A stretch of DNA of 64,000 nt from an uncultured Acidobacteriota bacterium (GCA_903916735.1 CAIWXX010000076.1:1-64000), one strand, 5' to 3'. Counted from the stretch's first letter, positions 1-9,451 are shown. Notes: a model not told the origin generated them from the sequence alone. Numbers and translations: made by a program.

Positions 1-190
1 CGTATCTGCCACGCATTCAGCGGCAGCGGGACAGTGAGTGTGGCCGTGGCGCCACCCCGGAATCTAACGTGCGCGACGATGTCGCGATCACGCATCAGAG
101 TGACATCCTCGATGAGGAATGCGAGCATGCGCTTGCGGTCCCGATCCGAGGTCTGAGGATCACTCCAGAGTGTGGGAAAGTCCTGCCTCA
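1..190 (-). pseudogene. C-terminal fragment of a serine recombinase
   Basis: The complementary strand reads, without a stop, a peptide containing 'FPTLWSDP', 'DRKRMLAFLIEDVTL' and 'VRFRGGATATLTVPLP' followed by 'LNAWQ'. This is the usual C-terminal region of large 'recombinase family' serine recombinases. The rest of the protein would lie beyond the left edge. Upstream (higher coordinates) the similarity stops near 190 and no catalytic N-terminal domain follows, so it is a remnant or a fused fragment. The family assignment is from memory of the motif, not a search. Confidence 0.5.
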
Positions 191-243
191 CGCGCGATCT
201 GTTCCTTCGTTCGTCGTTTGGGCTTGAAGGGAGATCTTGCCAT

Positions 244-275
244 TTAGTGTCGACATTTCGCGTTTTAGACACTAA
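244..275. repeat. 8-bp inverted repeat next to recombinase remnant
   Basis: TTAGTGTC at 244-251 is repeated as its exact complement GACACTAA at 268-275. The spacing and the neighbouring recombinase wreckage suggest the end of a lost mobile element, but no transposase gene is visible. Apart from this, 191-326 shows no gene. Confidence 0.3.
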
Positions 276-326
276 CCTCTCGTCCCTCTTCCCTCCACTC
301 GTCGAATACCTGATGCTCGCTCCGTT

Positions 327-713
327 TTACGTTTTGGCTTTATTCCCGTAATCGTAGATGTCCAATGCCACGTGCTTCGGATCTTTCGGATCAATCCTCA
401 CCTGTACGACGGCTCCGGGCTGCACTTGAGGAATATCGACTCGCGAGATTCGCAGCTTGGTTTCGGCCTGATAGGCTGGTTTCCCAACAGGTCGAACATC
501 AAGGAGAAATCCGATAACCGGATCGTCGTTGACCGTCATGCCTGTGTCCCAAATTTTCACGATTGTGGCTTCTGCAGGCTCGCCGGTCTCTTGCAGCGTT
601 CTGGCATTCGACACGCCGCTCATCCGATTGGCGATGGCACATCCTCCTGCCGCCAGAGAAATGAGCATTATGAATCCGCTGAAAACGCCCCATTTCCATC
701 TTTTCCTGTTCAT
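327..713 (-). CDS. Small predicted lipoprotein, unknown function
   Basis: A protein of 128 residues if read from the ATG at 713, which has a GAGAGAGAGG ribosome-binding site just upstream. The open frame runs further upstream to 830, but that extension lacks such a site and looks non-coding. The N-terminus is a basic stretch (MNRKRWKW), a hydrophobic segment and a lipobox LAAGGC, so the mature protein is expected to be lipid-anchored at the cysteine. The rest has alternating beta-like segments, including 'VIGFLLDVRPVGKPAY' and 'VQVRIDPKDPKHVAL'. That pattern resembles small bacterial proteins with an OB/SH3-like fold (DUF3592-like), but I cannot assign a role. It stands alone, facing away from the methionine cluster. 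Confidence 0.65.
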   Translation of the reverse strand: MNRKRWKWGVFSGFIMLISLAAGGCAIANRMSGVSNARTLQETGEPAEATIVKIWDTGMTVNDDPVIGFLLDVRPVGKPAYQAETKLRISRVDIPQVQPGAVVQVRIDPKDPKHVALDIYDYGNKAKT

Positions 714-888
714 GGTCAGTCCTCTCTCTCCGATTTTTAATCTTGACATATAAACCATCCTTAAGATTATACTTAACGGATGATTGGAACGCAGGAGTTG
801 AAACAGGGAGTGATGAGAATGATTTCTCATTCGTTACAGTACAACTTCTCTGTGCCTGCGATTCCTTTTCGACGACCGCGTCGTCATT

Positions 889-1003
889 CTTATCAAGAGA
901 GGTGGAGGGACCGGCCCTGTGAAACCTCGGCAACCAGGCTGTCACTACGACATGCGCCAAGGTGCCAATTCCGGCAGACCCACGGTGGGTTCTGGAAGAT
1001 GAG
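889..1003 (+). promoter_or_regulatory. SAM-I riboswitch (S-box leader)
   Basis: All conserved parts of the SAM-I aptamer are present. The P1 strand CTTATC (889-894) pairs with GATGAG (998-1003). Between them lie AGAGAGGTGGAGGGACCGGC, the CCCTGTGAAACCTCGGCAACC region, and AAGGTGCCAATTCCGGCAGA. S-adenosylmethionine binding is known to favour termination in this class. An intrinsic terminator follows at 1028, so expression of the downstream trans-sulfuration gene, and perhaps of the aspartate genes behind it, should fall when SAM is plentiful. Confidence 0.95.
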
Positions 1004-1027
1004 AGAGAAAAGCATTCGCGCTGAAAA

Positions 1028-1068
1028 CCTCTTCAACCGGCACACCCCCGTTGTTGAAGAGGCTTTTC
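1028..1068 (+). terminator. Riboswitch-linked intrinsic terminator
   Basis: CCTCTTCAAC (1028-1037) and GTTGAAGAGG (1053-1062) form a perfect 10-bp stem with a 15-nt loop, followed by CTTTTCATT. It lies 25 nt after the SAM aptamer and is the expected expression platform. The 280 nt between this terminator and the ATG at 1345 hold no gene that I can support. Confidence 0.85.
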
Positions 1069-1344
1069 ATTGCTAAATTTTCTCCATTTTTCCGCGGATC
1101 TCGCGCAAGAACAGGCGTGCCGTGTCTGCCGGGTCGTGCATCATCCCATTGACGACGGCCTTCTCTTCAGGCATGCATGCCGGGGAAAGCATTCCAACTT
1201 CAAGGCAGTAACGCTGCCCGAGAGAGCGCTCCCCTTCCGCCCTCGCCCTTCTTCAAGCCGTCAAACGATCAGACGAATTTTTGCTGATTTCAAGAGCATA
1301 GTGCTTACGTCATTTCCAACGACAACGATCGAGAGGAGATAAAG

Positions 1345-2526
1345 ATGGCAGATCACATTTCGACATTGGCCGTGCATGGCGGCGAAGAGAAAAGCAAACC
1401 ATATGGCGCCGTGACGATGCCGATCATTCAGACGTCGACGTATGCTTTTCCAAATACGGAAGAGGTCCTGAAGTTCGTCGGCATGAAGGAGAGCGGAGGC
1501 CCGCTGCCGCGCGATGAATATGGGCGTTACAGCAATCCAACTCAGAGTGTTGTGGAACGTAAGCTGGCTGCGCTTGATGATGGTGAACGCGCGCTGCTTT
1601 TCGCGAGCGGAATGAACGCCATTACAACGACCCTTCTGGCGCTGCTCTCGAGCGGAGACCATCTGGTGATGATCAACGATTGCTATCACCGGACAAGAGA
1701 CTTCGCCATGGAATTTCTGAAACGCTGGAATATCAGTGTGACACTCGTGCCAAGCGGCCGCCTCGATGCCTTGGATCAGGCTGTTCGCCCCAACACACGT
1801 CTCATCTTCGCCGAATCGCCGACAAATCCATATCTGCGCGTTGTGGATATTGACGGCCTCGTGGAAATCGCGAGGCGACATCGCTTGTTGACGTTCATGG
1901 ATACGACGTTTGCGACTCCGGTGAACCTGCGCCCGATCAAGCTCGGTGTGGATTTGGTGATGCATAGCGCGACGAAATATCTTGGCGGTCATAATGATCT
2001 CTTGGCTGGGGTTGTGATCGGTTCGCAACGAATTCTGGCTGATATTGAAAAAATGCGAGGAATGCTTGGCGGCATGAGCAATCCGAATGATGCCTATCTC
2101 TTGCTGCGCGGACTGAAAACGCTCGATCTTCGGGTCCGCCGGCAAAATGAAAACGGGTTGAGAGTCGCTGAATTTCTTGAAAAACACCCGGCCATTGAGC
2201 GCGTCCATTATCCCGGCCTCCCCAGTCATCCGGATCATGAAACTGCCCGCCGTCAGATGACCGGATTCGGGGGTGTCGTCAGTTTCGAAGTCAAGGGCGA
2301 TTTCGATCGAACCGCGCGCTTTATCGACAGAATCCGCTTGCCCTATATGGGGCCGACGCTGGGAGGTGTTGAAAGCATTATTCAGCAAGTATCGGCCTTT
2401 TTCTCCTTGGACCCAGTGAAGAGGAAAGCGGCCGGCTTCAAGGATAACCTCGTCCGGTACGCACTCGGAATTGAGGATGCTGATGATCTGATCAAGGACC
2501 TGGACCAGGCGCTCCTGGGTTCGTGA
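1345..2526 (+). CDS. Trans-sulfuration PLP enzyme (cystathionine gamma-synthase family)
   Basis: A 393-residue member of the Cys/Met-metabolism PLP-dependent family. It has the family landmarks: YGRYSNPT (59-66) for the phosphate and neighbouring active site, the SGM turn (88-90), D186 in FMDTTFATP for the pyridine nitrogen, and the Schiff-base lysine K211 in HSATKYLGGHND. Family members make or break cystathionine, or cleave methionine or homocysteine, and the sequence alone does not separate these. Its place behind a SAM-I riboswitch and ahead of lysC and asd argues for methionine synthesis (MetB-like, or direct sulfhydrylation). The start has GAGGAGATAAAG before the ATG. Length is normal. 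Confidence 0.93.
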   Translation: MADHISTLAVHGGEEKSKPYGAVTMPIIQTSTYAFPNTEEVLKFVGMKESGGPLPRDEYGRYSNPTQSVVERKLAALDDGERALLFASGMNAITTTLLALLSSGDHLVMINDCYHRTRDFAMEFLKRWNISVTLVPSGRLDALDQAVRPNTRLIFAESPTNPYLRVVDIDGLVEIARRHRLLTFMDTTFATPVNLRPIKLGVDLVMHSATKYLGGHNDLLAGVVIGSQRILADIEKMRGMLGGMSNPNDAYLLLRGLKTLDLRVRRQNENGLRVAEFLEKHPAIERVHYPGLPSHPDHETARRQMTGFGGVVSFEVKGDFDRTARFIDRIRLPYMGPTLGGVESIIQQVSAFFSLDPVKRKAAGFKDNLVRYALGIEDADDLIKDLDQALLGS

Positions 2527-2691
2527 GGAGTTGTTCATGAATGACATCTCGATCGATCCGGAGGCATGTCGATTTCTGTTTCCGGGTTGAATGCGAGTCT
2601 TGGTGGCTGAGCATGGAATGGATGGATCGGGCTCCGGGAACAGGTACGGGAACGGACGACGAACGAGAAACCGACAGAAAGGAAACTCAAA

Positions 2692-4203
2692 ATGATCGTT
2701 CATAAATTTGGTGGAACTTCGGTGGCGAATGCTCAATGCTTTGCCAATGTGGCCACGATCGTCATCGAACAGCAGAAAAAGGGCAGACCGGTCATATCGA
2801 AAATAAAAAACGGCGGTCAATCGAGCGGCCAGAGCGCCCCGCTCGAAGGGGCCATTGTCGTCGTCTCCGCTATGAGCGGCGTGACGGATCTTTTGATTTC
2901 AGGCGCACGCGCCGCGGCTGAAGGAAAGGACACGGTTTGTCGCGAGATCAAAGCGACGTTGCTCAGCAAGCATCTGAACGTCGTCGAGACCCTTCTTGGG
3001 CACAGCCCGGAGAGGCTGGAGGTTGCGGGGCATGTCGAAGATCGACTGCACGATTTGGAACTGCTTTATCGCAGCATTGCCGTTCTCGGGGAGCTGACTC
3101 TGCGCGGATGCGACGCTGTGGCGTCGTTCGGAGAGCAGCTATCGGCAGGCCTCCTGGCGGCGGTCTTGCGGGAAAACGGCGCGCGTGCTCAAGCGTTCAG
3201 CGCCACCGAGCTCATCGTGACCGACAGCAATTTCGGCGCCGCTCGGCCTCGTATGGATGTGACTCACGAGCGCCTGGAACAGCGTGTCCGGCCGTTGCTA
3301 GATCGGAGCGCCATTCCGGTCATTACCGGCTACATCGCCGCTAATGAACAGGGTGTCACAACGACACTCGGCCGCGGCGGCAGCGACTATACAGCAGCCA
3401 TTGTCGGGGCCGGGCTGGGCGCTGATGAAGTTTGGATCTGGACCGATGTCGACGGCATCCTGACAGCCGACCCGAATATCGTTCCCGAGGCAAAGACGCT
3501 GGCGGAGCTTTCCTATAGTGAAGCGGCTGAATTGGCATACTATGGGGCCGATGTACTCCACCCCAAGACAATCCGCCCGGTCACCGAAAGTGGAATCCCT
3601 CTCCGCATTCTCAACACCTTCAGTCCGACAAACCCAGGCACTCTGATCGTCAAAAGCCCGCGACCTGATCGGAAGGTTTCGCCGGCGATCATCTCCACAA
3701 CCGGCCTCACACTCATCGCCGTCGGCACCGAGGATGACAGCTGGACTCTTGCGGATGCCGTCCGCGCTCTGCAGTTGCTGAGCGAAGCTGGAGTGGATGC
3801 GCTGCTTTTTTCACAGTCCTTTTCCGAGCACAGTCTGAATCTGGTGGTCCGCGAACAGAGTCAGGCTCATTGCCTGCATGTGCTCTCACGCGAGTTCGGT
3901 GGCAGCGTTTCCCAATCGGAGAGTGTTCCTTCAAAGAGAAGCCGGACACTCACCAAAAACGGCTATGTTCTCGGCACGAAAGAAAAAGTCGCGACGATCT
4001 CCGTGGTCGGGGTTCCCGGGTGGGATGAGACGGGCATCATTTCACATGCATTTGCCGCGCTCGGGAAGTGTCGCACTCGAGTCATCGCCGTCGCGCAATC
4101 GGGCACCGAGTATGCCGTCTCTTTCTGTATTCCTGAAGATCACGTCGAAGAGACGGTCCGGTTTCTCCATCGCGAGCTGGGTCTGGAGGGGCAACATGGA
4201 TAG
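2692..4203 (+). CDS. lysC: Aspartokinase
   Basis: Aspartate kinase of 503 residues, catalysing the first step of the aspartate family pathway (lysine, threonine, methionine). KFGGTSV at the N-terminus is the ATP/aspartate-binding signature. VVVSAMSGVTDLL and GRGGSDYTAA follow, and a C-terminal third of ACT-type regulatory domains includes 'TISVVGVPGWDETGIISHAF'. About 20 extra residues (KGRPVISKIKNGGQSSGQS) sit between the first helix and VVVSAMSG, where most family members are shorter. The start has GAAAGGA upstream. The stop overlaps the asd start by 8 nt, so the two are translationally coupled. The ACT region implies feedback control by an amino acid. Confidence 0.96.
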   Translation: MIVHKFGGTSVANAQCFANVATIVIEQQKKGRPVISKIKNGGQSSGQSAPLEGAIVVVSAMSGVTDLLISGARAAAEGKDTVCREIKATLLSKHLNVVETLLGHSPERLEVAGHVEDRLHDLELLYRSIAVLGELTLRGCDAVASFGEQLSAGLLAAVLRENGARAQAFSATELIVTDSNFGAARPRMDVTHERLEQRVRPLLDRSAIPVITGYIAANEQGVTTTLGRGGSDYTAAIVGAGLGADEVWIWTDVDGILTADPNIVPEAKTLAELSYSEAAELAYYGADVLHPKTIRPVTESGIPLRILNTFSPTNPGTLIVKSPRPDRKVSPAIISTTGLTLIAVGTEDDSWTLADAVRALQLLSEAGVDALLFSQSFSEHSLNLVVREQSQAHCLHVLSREFGGSVSQSESVPSKRSRTLTKNGYVLGTKEKVATISVVGVPGWDETGIISHAFAALGKCRTRVIAVAQSGTEYAVSFCIPEDHVEETVRFLHRELGLEGQHG

Positions 4204-5245
4204 GATACCCGTCGGTATTCTCGGTGCCACAGGCACGGTCGGCCAGCGTTTCGCCCAGCTTCTGGCGGATCACCCATGGTTCGAGGTGACGGCTCTGGCG
4301 GCATCCGATCAATCGGTCGGGAAACGATATATCGATGCGCGGCAATGGCTGCTGCCGACGCCGATTCCGAAAGGCGTTCGAGATCTCGTCGTGCAGCCCG
4401 TCGAACCGCCCCTCGATGCGCGTCTCGTCTTTTCGGCGCTTCCATGGAATATCGCCGGGCCGGTCGAAGAACGATTCGCCGCCGCAGGATATGCCGTATG
4501 TTCCAACGCCGCTTCGCATCGACTGGAGAGGGATGTGCCGCTGCTCATTCCTGAGGTCAACGCCGATCATGCGGCCCTCATCGAAAAGCAGCGTGAACGG
4601 CACCAAGGGCGTGGATTCATCGTCACCAACGCCAACTGCTCAAGCACTCAGCTGGTCCTCGCCCTCAAGCCGCTCCATGATCGTTTCGGCCTGCGCAAGG
4701 TCGCGGTGATCACGATGCAGGCCATCTCTGGAGCGGGCTACCCGGGGATCGCGGCCCTGGATATCCTGGACAACATCATCCCGTTCATCGCGGGTGAAGA
4801 GGAGAAGATGCAACGCGAGCCGCTCAAGATGCTCGGTCGATTGAACGATGGTGCTGTTTCGGATGCGTCCTTTATCCTGAGTGCTCAATGCAACCGCGTT
4901 CCCGTGCGCGATGGACATACCGAATGCGTCTCTGTTGAGTTCGAGAAGAAGGCGTCGCCGGAGGAAGTCATGGAGGCCCTCGAATCCTTTCAGCCATCGG
5001 CCGATATTGCGCACTTGCCCAGCACGCCGGCCCCGCCAATCATCGTCCACTGCGATCCCGATCGCCCTCAGCCGGTGCGCGATCGTGACGCCGGTCACGG
5101 TATGGCTGTCACTGTCGGGCGTGTCCGGCCATGTCCTCTCTTCGATGTGAAATTCGTCGTTCTTGGGCACAACACTGTGCGAGGAGCTGCTGGAGGAGCG
5201 ATTCACAACGCAGAACTACTCGTTTTGCAAAAATGGGTCTCATAA
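4196..5245 (+). CDS. asd: Aspartate-semialdehyde dehydrogenase
   Basis: A 349-residue enzyme reducing aspartyl phosphate to aspartate semialdehyde with NADPH. GILGATGTVGQRF (7-19) is the Rossmann nucleotide loop, C148 in TNANCSSTQ is the catalytic cysteine, and H241 in VRDGHTECV is the general base. The sequence pattern is that of the archaeal/fungal-type branch rather than the enterobacterial one. I chose the ATG at 4196 because the Rossmann loop starts right after it; the open frame continues upstream inside lysC but makes no sense there. It directly follows lysC with an 8-nt overlap, as one metabolic unit. Confidence 0.96.
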   Translation: MDRIPVGILGATGTVGQRFAQLLADHPWFEVTALAASDQSVGKRYIDARQWLLPTPIPKGVRDLVVQPVEPPLDARLVFSALPWNIAGPVEERFAAAGYAVCSNAASHRLERDVPLLIPEVNADHAALIEKQRERHQGRGFIVTNANCSSTQLVLALKPLHDRFGLRKVAVITMQAISGAGYPGIAALDILDNIIPFIAGEEEKMQREPLKMLGRLNDGAVSDASFILSAQCNRVPVRDGHTECVSVEFEKKASPEEVMEALESFQPSADIAHLPSTPAPPIIVHCDPDRPQPVRDRDAGHGMAVTVGRVRPCPLFDVKFVVLGHNTVRGAAGGAIHNAELLVLQKWVS

Positions 5246-5281
5246 GCCGAATGAATGAATCTGTCCGAAAGTGAAGGGATT

Positions 5282-6421
5282 ATGTCGTATCAAAGCCATG
5301 GACTGACATCGATGCGCGAATTCTTCGGCGATTTCGTCATCTATCGAAACCTGGTTCCGGCCGATCGCCGTTTGGCGGCGGGAAATGAATTGAGTCTCGA
5401 GCTGGGATTGACCGGCGGTCCGCCGCCTCGTAAGGCGGAAAATGAATACGGGTTGATCGTCGCCGAAATGCTTCGACAGGCGCGGAAGCTGGATTTCCCA
5501 AAAACAATGGTGAAACGGCTTGTCTATATCGGAGATACGCACATGAATGATGGCACGGCATTCCGGAACATCTGCCTGGCCGGCAGCTGGCCGGGATGGG
5601 CCTTCATCGGGCAAGAGGATATGTCGATGCCTCGCCACGTGGTCTATGACGAGCCCTTTGTATTGGCCAACCGATGGTCGGCGCTCAGTGAATTTCTCAG
5701 TTTTCTCGATGAGAAAGGATTCGTTCGTGACGAAGAGACCGTGGTCGTCATCGATGTCGACAAGACGGCCATCGGCGCCAAAGGGCGCAATGACGGGGTC
5801 ATCGATGATGTGCGTGTTGAGAGTGCCAAGCGCACGGTGGCCGATGTGCTCGGCACGGGATTCAATGAGGAGATCTTTCGGGCGGCCTACAGCGAATTGA
5901 AGCAGGCGCCCTACCATTTGTTCACGGCCGATAATCAGGACTATCTGGCCTACATCTGCCTGATCCTCGGCGCCGGGATCTTCACTCTCGATCAGCTGAT
6001 CCGCGAGATCAGAAGTAACCGGATCACGGGATTCGTGCCGTTCATCACGCTTGTACAGAACCGGCGCGAGGAGCTCGGCGCCTCCGGATTGACGACGGTT
6101 CATGATGATGTCTGGAGCCGTGTGCAGAGGGGCGATCCAACACCGTTCAAGTTATTCCGTTACATCGAGTATCAGGCGACGATTTCTCGATTCGGCGATA
6201 TGCCGGGGGAGACCGTTGAGGAGATCCTTCGACAGCGGATTGTGATTACACAGGAAGTCAGGGACATCGCGATGGAGATGCGGCGTCGAGGCGCGCTCAT
6301 TTTCGGCGTGTCGGATAAACCCGATGAAGCGGCTTTTCCGCTCGATGCCAACACCGGCCTGAAGCCACTCCACCGAGCCGAATCGCTGGCAGTAGGGGAA
6401 TTCTGTGGCAATATGAGCTAG
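5282..6421 (+). CDS. Unknown HAD-like protein in the aspartate/methionine cluster
   Basis: A 379-residue protein starting at the ATG preceded by GTGAAGGGATT. I do not recognise a named family. It contains VVVIDVDKTAIGAKGR (about 154-169). The DxDxT spacing (D158, D160, T162) matches motif I of HAD-superfamily phosphotransferases, and IFGVSDKPDEAAF near the C-terminus would suit a late HAD motif. IGDTHMNDGTAF (83-94) resembles another acidic, metal-type loop. No signal peptide or membrane span is seen, so it should be cytoplasmic. It begins 36 nt after asd on the same strand and is probably co-transcribed, which hints at a metabolic role, but the substrate is not predictable. Confidence 0.8.
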   Translation: MSYQSHGLTSMREFFGDFVIYRNLVPADRRLAAGNELSLELGLTGGPPPRKAENEYGLIVAEMLRQARKLDFPKTMVKRLVYIGDTHMNDGTAFRNICLAGSWPGWAFIGQEDMSMPRHVVYDEPFVLANRWSALSEFLSFLDEKGFVRDEETVVVIDVDKTAIGAKGRNDGVIDDVRVESAKRTVADVLGTGFNEEIFRAAYSELKQAPYHLFTADNQDYLAYICLILGAGIFTLDQLIREIRSNRITGFVPFITLVQNRREELGASGLTTVHDDVWSRVQRGDPTPFKLFRYIEYQATISRFGDMPGETVEEILRQRIVITQEVRDIAMEMRRRGALIFGVSDKPDEAAFPLDANTGLKPLHRAESLAVGEFCGNMS

Positions 6422-6469
6422 AGAGAGCGACAAGGGAGCCTCCGTCACTCATCGCGTCGCGGGGGATGC

Positions 6470-9451
6470 CTATGTGGTGGCTGATTTCTTTCGTTTTTTC
6501 CGGAGCGGGGGTTTTCCCGGTTCAGATTGACGCATTGGTTGAGCTCCGCTGTCACACACGCCGGCGCTCACGCAGGTGCGGACAGTGGAGATGAGGCGCT
6601 CCACCGGGCCGCCCTTTGTCAGACAGGCGACGGCGCCCGCGCGGCGCATCGCGGCCGCCATTTCATCTTCCTCATGCATCGAAAGCCCAATGACGCAAAC
6701 CTTCGGCATCTCTGCAATGATCCGCCGAGTGGCATCAAGGCCGTTCGTCCTCGGCATACTCACATCCATGAGCACGACATCGGGATGGGCGTTTCGCGTC
6801 AGTTCCACCGCCTCCTCGCCATCGCATGCTTCGCCGACGATCTCGATGTCAGGTTGTTCCTGCAACACACGGGCGAGTTCCTGGCGCATCACAGGATGAT
6901 CATCGGCAAGGAGGACACGGATTTTTCGACAGGATAGGGGTTCGACTCCCTGAACGCTTGCAGTGATGCTTCCTGATTGAGGCGGCAGGGCTGCATCTGC
7001 CGGCGCTTCAACGACCGGCGAAACCATGCCTGCCGGCGCGATCAGGATGGATCGATTGACCTCTGATGCGCCGGCCTCAAGCTCTTCGATCTCTATCCCC
7101 TTGCCCTCGGCGGTGGCGAGGCCGAACTTCGCTGCGACCAGGAGTTGTTGCAGATGGTCGTGAAGCACCTTGGCCAGACGTTGACGTACACGCTGTTCCA
7201 CCTGCCCCAGCTCAGTCGCCAACGCCTGTAACTGCACTGCGCGGTCTTCGGCGATTAGGCGAGCGTGGTCACGTTCAACCTGCGCTCGAAGTGCCGTGAT
7301 TCCAAAAGCCAAATTGTCGGCCAGTTCCGCCAGAAGCGCCGCTTGTACCGCACCAAAAGCTTCCGGTTCAGTGGAATAGATCGTCAATGCGCCGAACGCC
7401 TGCTGAGCCGATTTTAATGGCAGTGCAATTGATGACCGGTATCCACAACTCAAGGCCTCGTCTCGCCAAGGCAAGAGCTCGGGTTCTTTTGGGAAGTTCT
7501 GACAGGCGCGCACCTCTGCCAAACGGATGCATACGCCTGTCGGACTCTGATCGTCCTTCTTGTCAGCCGAAGTGAAGTGGATGGCACTGAGATAGCCATC
7601 CTCCGCCCCGACCCACGCCATCGGTTTGACAGTCCCGACATCATCATTCTGAGCATACCCGACCCATACCATCCGGAAGCCCCCTTGGTTGTGCAGAATC
7701 CGGCAGATCTCACGGACAAGCTGAATCTCATCAGTGACACGCACCAGCACCTGGCTGCATTCGTTGATCATCCGCAGCGTCTGGTTGGCCCTCTGCAGCT
7801 CGGTCGTACGCTCGTGAACTTTCATGTCCAGCTCATCATGAGCTTTCCTGAGTGCTGCCTCAGCGCGTTTGAGCTCATCGATATCGCTGACCGCCCCGAA
7901 CCACCTGACAATATTCCCATCGTCATCGCGAACGGCGCGAGCGCGACCGATGAACCAGCGGTAATCCCCATCGGATCTTCGCAAACGATATTCAATCTCA
8001 AACTGCTCGCCTGTTCGCACCGATTCCATCCAGCGCGCTACCGTGCGATCACGGTCTTCGGGATGGATGATCACGGCCCATCCGAAGCCTTCGCCTGAGT
8101 CGGGAGGCATGCCACTGAACTCGCCAAACCGCGCATTCAGATAGTCGACGGATCCGTCAGGGCTCGTCATGAAGAGTATCTCAGGGACGGTTTCAGCCAT
8201 CGCGCGGAAACGTTCCTCGCTCTCCCGCAGCGACTGCTCGGCCTGCTTATGTTCGGTCAAATCACGAGCGCAGACGGCCACACCGATCACGTGCCCGGTT
8301 GCATCCCAAATCGGATTGTGTGAGATTTCATAATGGCGCCGTGTTTGAGATTCTTCACCGTAATATGATCTTACCGTCACGCACTCGCCTGCAAGCGCCC
8401 GGTCCAGATTCCCCTGCGCCTTGAGGCGGTCTTCCGGATTGGTGTGATAATCGAGCATGTTCCGCCCAATTTCGATCTCGGCACCAAAGAAAATCTTCAT
8501 GGCCTCAGCGTGGTGCGAGTTGAAGCTGATGTAGCAATAAGAGCGGTCGACCGAGAAAACTGGCCAGATCGAGCTCTCGATGATCGCCTCCAGCACCGCT
8601 CGCTGCTGCGTCAGTTTCGCTTCGGCCTGCTGACGTTTGGTGATATCAACGGCGATGTATGAGAACCGGCGATTCCCTGTTGGTCCTGCGTCAAGGCAAC
8701 CGACCGTGGGACAGAGCCACTTGCCTGCTCCTTCGTCGTAATACTCGAAACTCACAGGCTGGTGGCTGATTTGGCTCTCCTCGAAGTGCCTGACCCACAT
8801 GCGCACAGTTTCTTCGGGAACACCGATCGCCGACGCACGCCGGCCATGCAGCGACTCGATGGTACTCCCGAAAAATGCTGCTGCAGCAGCGTTGGCTGAG
8901 ATATGAAGAATGTCCTCGTCGACAACTTCCACGATCCCCCGCATCACGCCCGGGCCGTCACAAAAGCCGCGGAGAACTGCATTATGTTCCAGCAACTCTT
9001 CTTCTCGTAGCGCCTGATCCGGAATCTCCCTCGCGGTGCCGACCCATTTGATGATGCGGCCGTTGCGATCCTTGATTGGAATGGCGCGGCCCCGGAACCA
9101 ATGATACTGACCGTCATGGCGGCGGTAGCGGAGATCAGCCTCAAATGGCTCGCTCTTCTGTGCCGTTTGCGCCCATTTTTCATGCATCGCCGCCACATCA
9201 TCGGGATGATTGACCGCCTGCCAGCCCTGTTCGTTCAATTGTTCGATTGTCAGACCGGTGTACTCCTGCCAGCGTGAGTTCACAAAGTCGGTTCGGCCAT
9301 CAGGGTCACTGGACCACACCATATCGGGCAGTTGATTCAGGATGGCATGCAGGGTGTCGATGTGCAATGTTGGTTGCAGGAAGAGCTCGAGCTCGGCGAT
9401 GCGAGCATAAGCGCTGCGGAGTTCTTTTGCGGTCCGTACGGCGTCGGACAT
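6470..9451 (-). CDS. Multi-PAS/GAF sensor with DHp helix and REC domain but no ATPase domain
   Basis: A 993-residue soluble sensor. Four PAS domains fall near 35-145, 165-275, 290-400 and 412-530. A coiled linker comes next, then a GAF domain (about 570-720) and a HisKA_3-like helix with the phospho-accepting H764 in LAKVLHDHLQQLLVA. A receiver domain begins at about 844: acidic pair D850/D851, phospho-acceptor D896 in VVLMDVSMP, K946 in CLTKGG. Between the DHp helix (ending about 777) and the receiver there are only about 65 residues, mostly low-complexity, so the HATPase_c domain normally present is missing. It ends in a basic tail with no LuxR-type DNA-binding domain. The start is preceded by GAGGGGAAGT. 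Confidence 0.9.
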   Translation of the reverse strand: MSDAVRTAKELRSAYARIAELELFLQPTLHIDTLHAILNQLPDMVWSSDPDGRTDFVNSRWQEYTGLTIEQLNEQGWQAVNHPDDVAAMHEKWAQTAQKSEPFEADLRYRRHDGQYHWFRGRAIPIKDRNGRIIKWVGTAREIPDQALREEELLEHNAVLRGFCDGPGVMRGIVEVVDEDILHISANAAAAAFFGSTIESLHGRRASAIGVPEETVRMWVRHFEESQISHQPVSFEYYDEGAGKWLCPTVGCLDAGPTGNRRFSYIAVDITKRQQAEAKLTQQRAVLEAIIESSIWPVFSVDRSYCYISFNSHHAEAMKIFFGAEIEIGRNMLDYHTNPEDRLKAQGNLDRALAGECVTVRSYYGEESQTRRHYEISHNPIWDATGHVIGVAVCARDLTEHKQAEQSLRESEERFRAMAETVPEILFMTSPDGSVDYLNARFGEFSGMPPDSGEGFGWAVIIHPEDRDRTVARWMESVRTGEQFEIEYRLRRSDGDYRWFIGRARAVRDDDGNIVRWFGAVSDIDELKRAEAALRKAHDELDMKVHERTTELQRANQTLRMINECSQVLVRVTDEIQLVREICRILHNQGGFRMVWVGYAQNDDVGTVKPMAWVGAEDGYLSAIHFTSADKKDDQSPTGVCIRLAEVRACQNFPKEPELLPWRDEALSCGYRSSIALPLKSAQQAFGALTIYSTEPEAFGAVQAALLAELADNLAFGITALRAQVERDHARLIAEDRAVQLQALATELGQVEQRVRQRLAKVLHDHLQQLLVAAKFGLATAEGKGIEIEELEAGASEVNRSILIAPAGMVSPVVEAPADAALPPQSGSITASVQGVEPLSCRKIRVLLADDHPVMRQELARVLQEQPDIEIVGEACDGEEAVELTRNAHPDVVLMDVSMPRTNGLDATRRIIAEMPKVCVIGLSMHEEDEMAAAMRRAGAVACLTKGGPVERLISTVRTCVSAGVCDSGAQPMRQSEPGKPPLRKKRKKSATT

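Noticed and set aside
1261-2820. 519-codon open frame antisense to the trans-sulfuration gene
   Set aside because: It mirrors a well-defined enzyme gene, has no recognisable motif and no ribosome-binding site.
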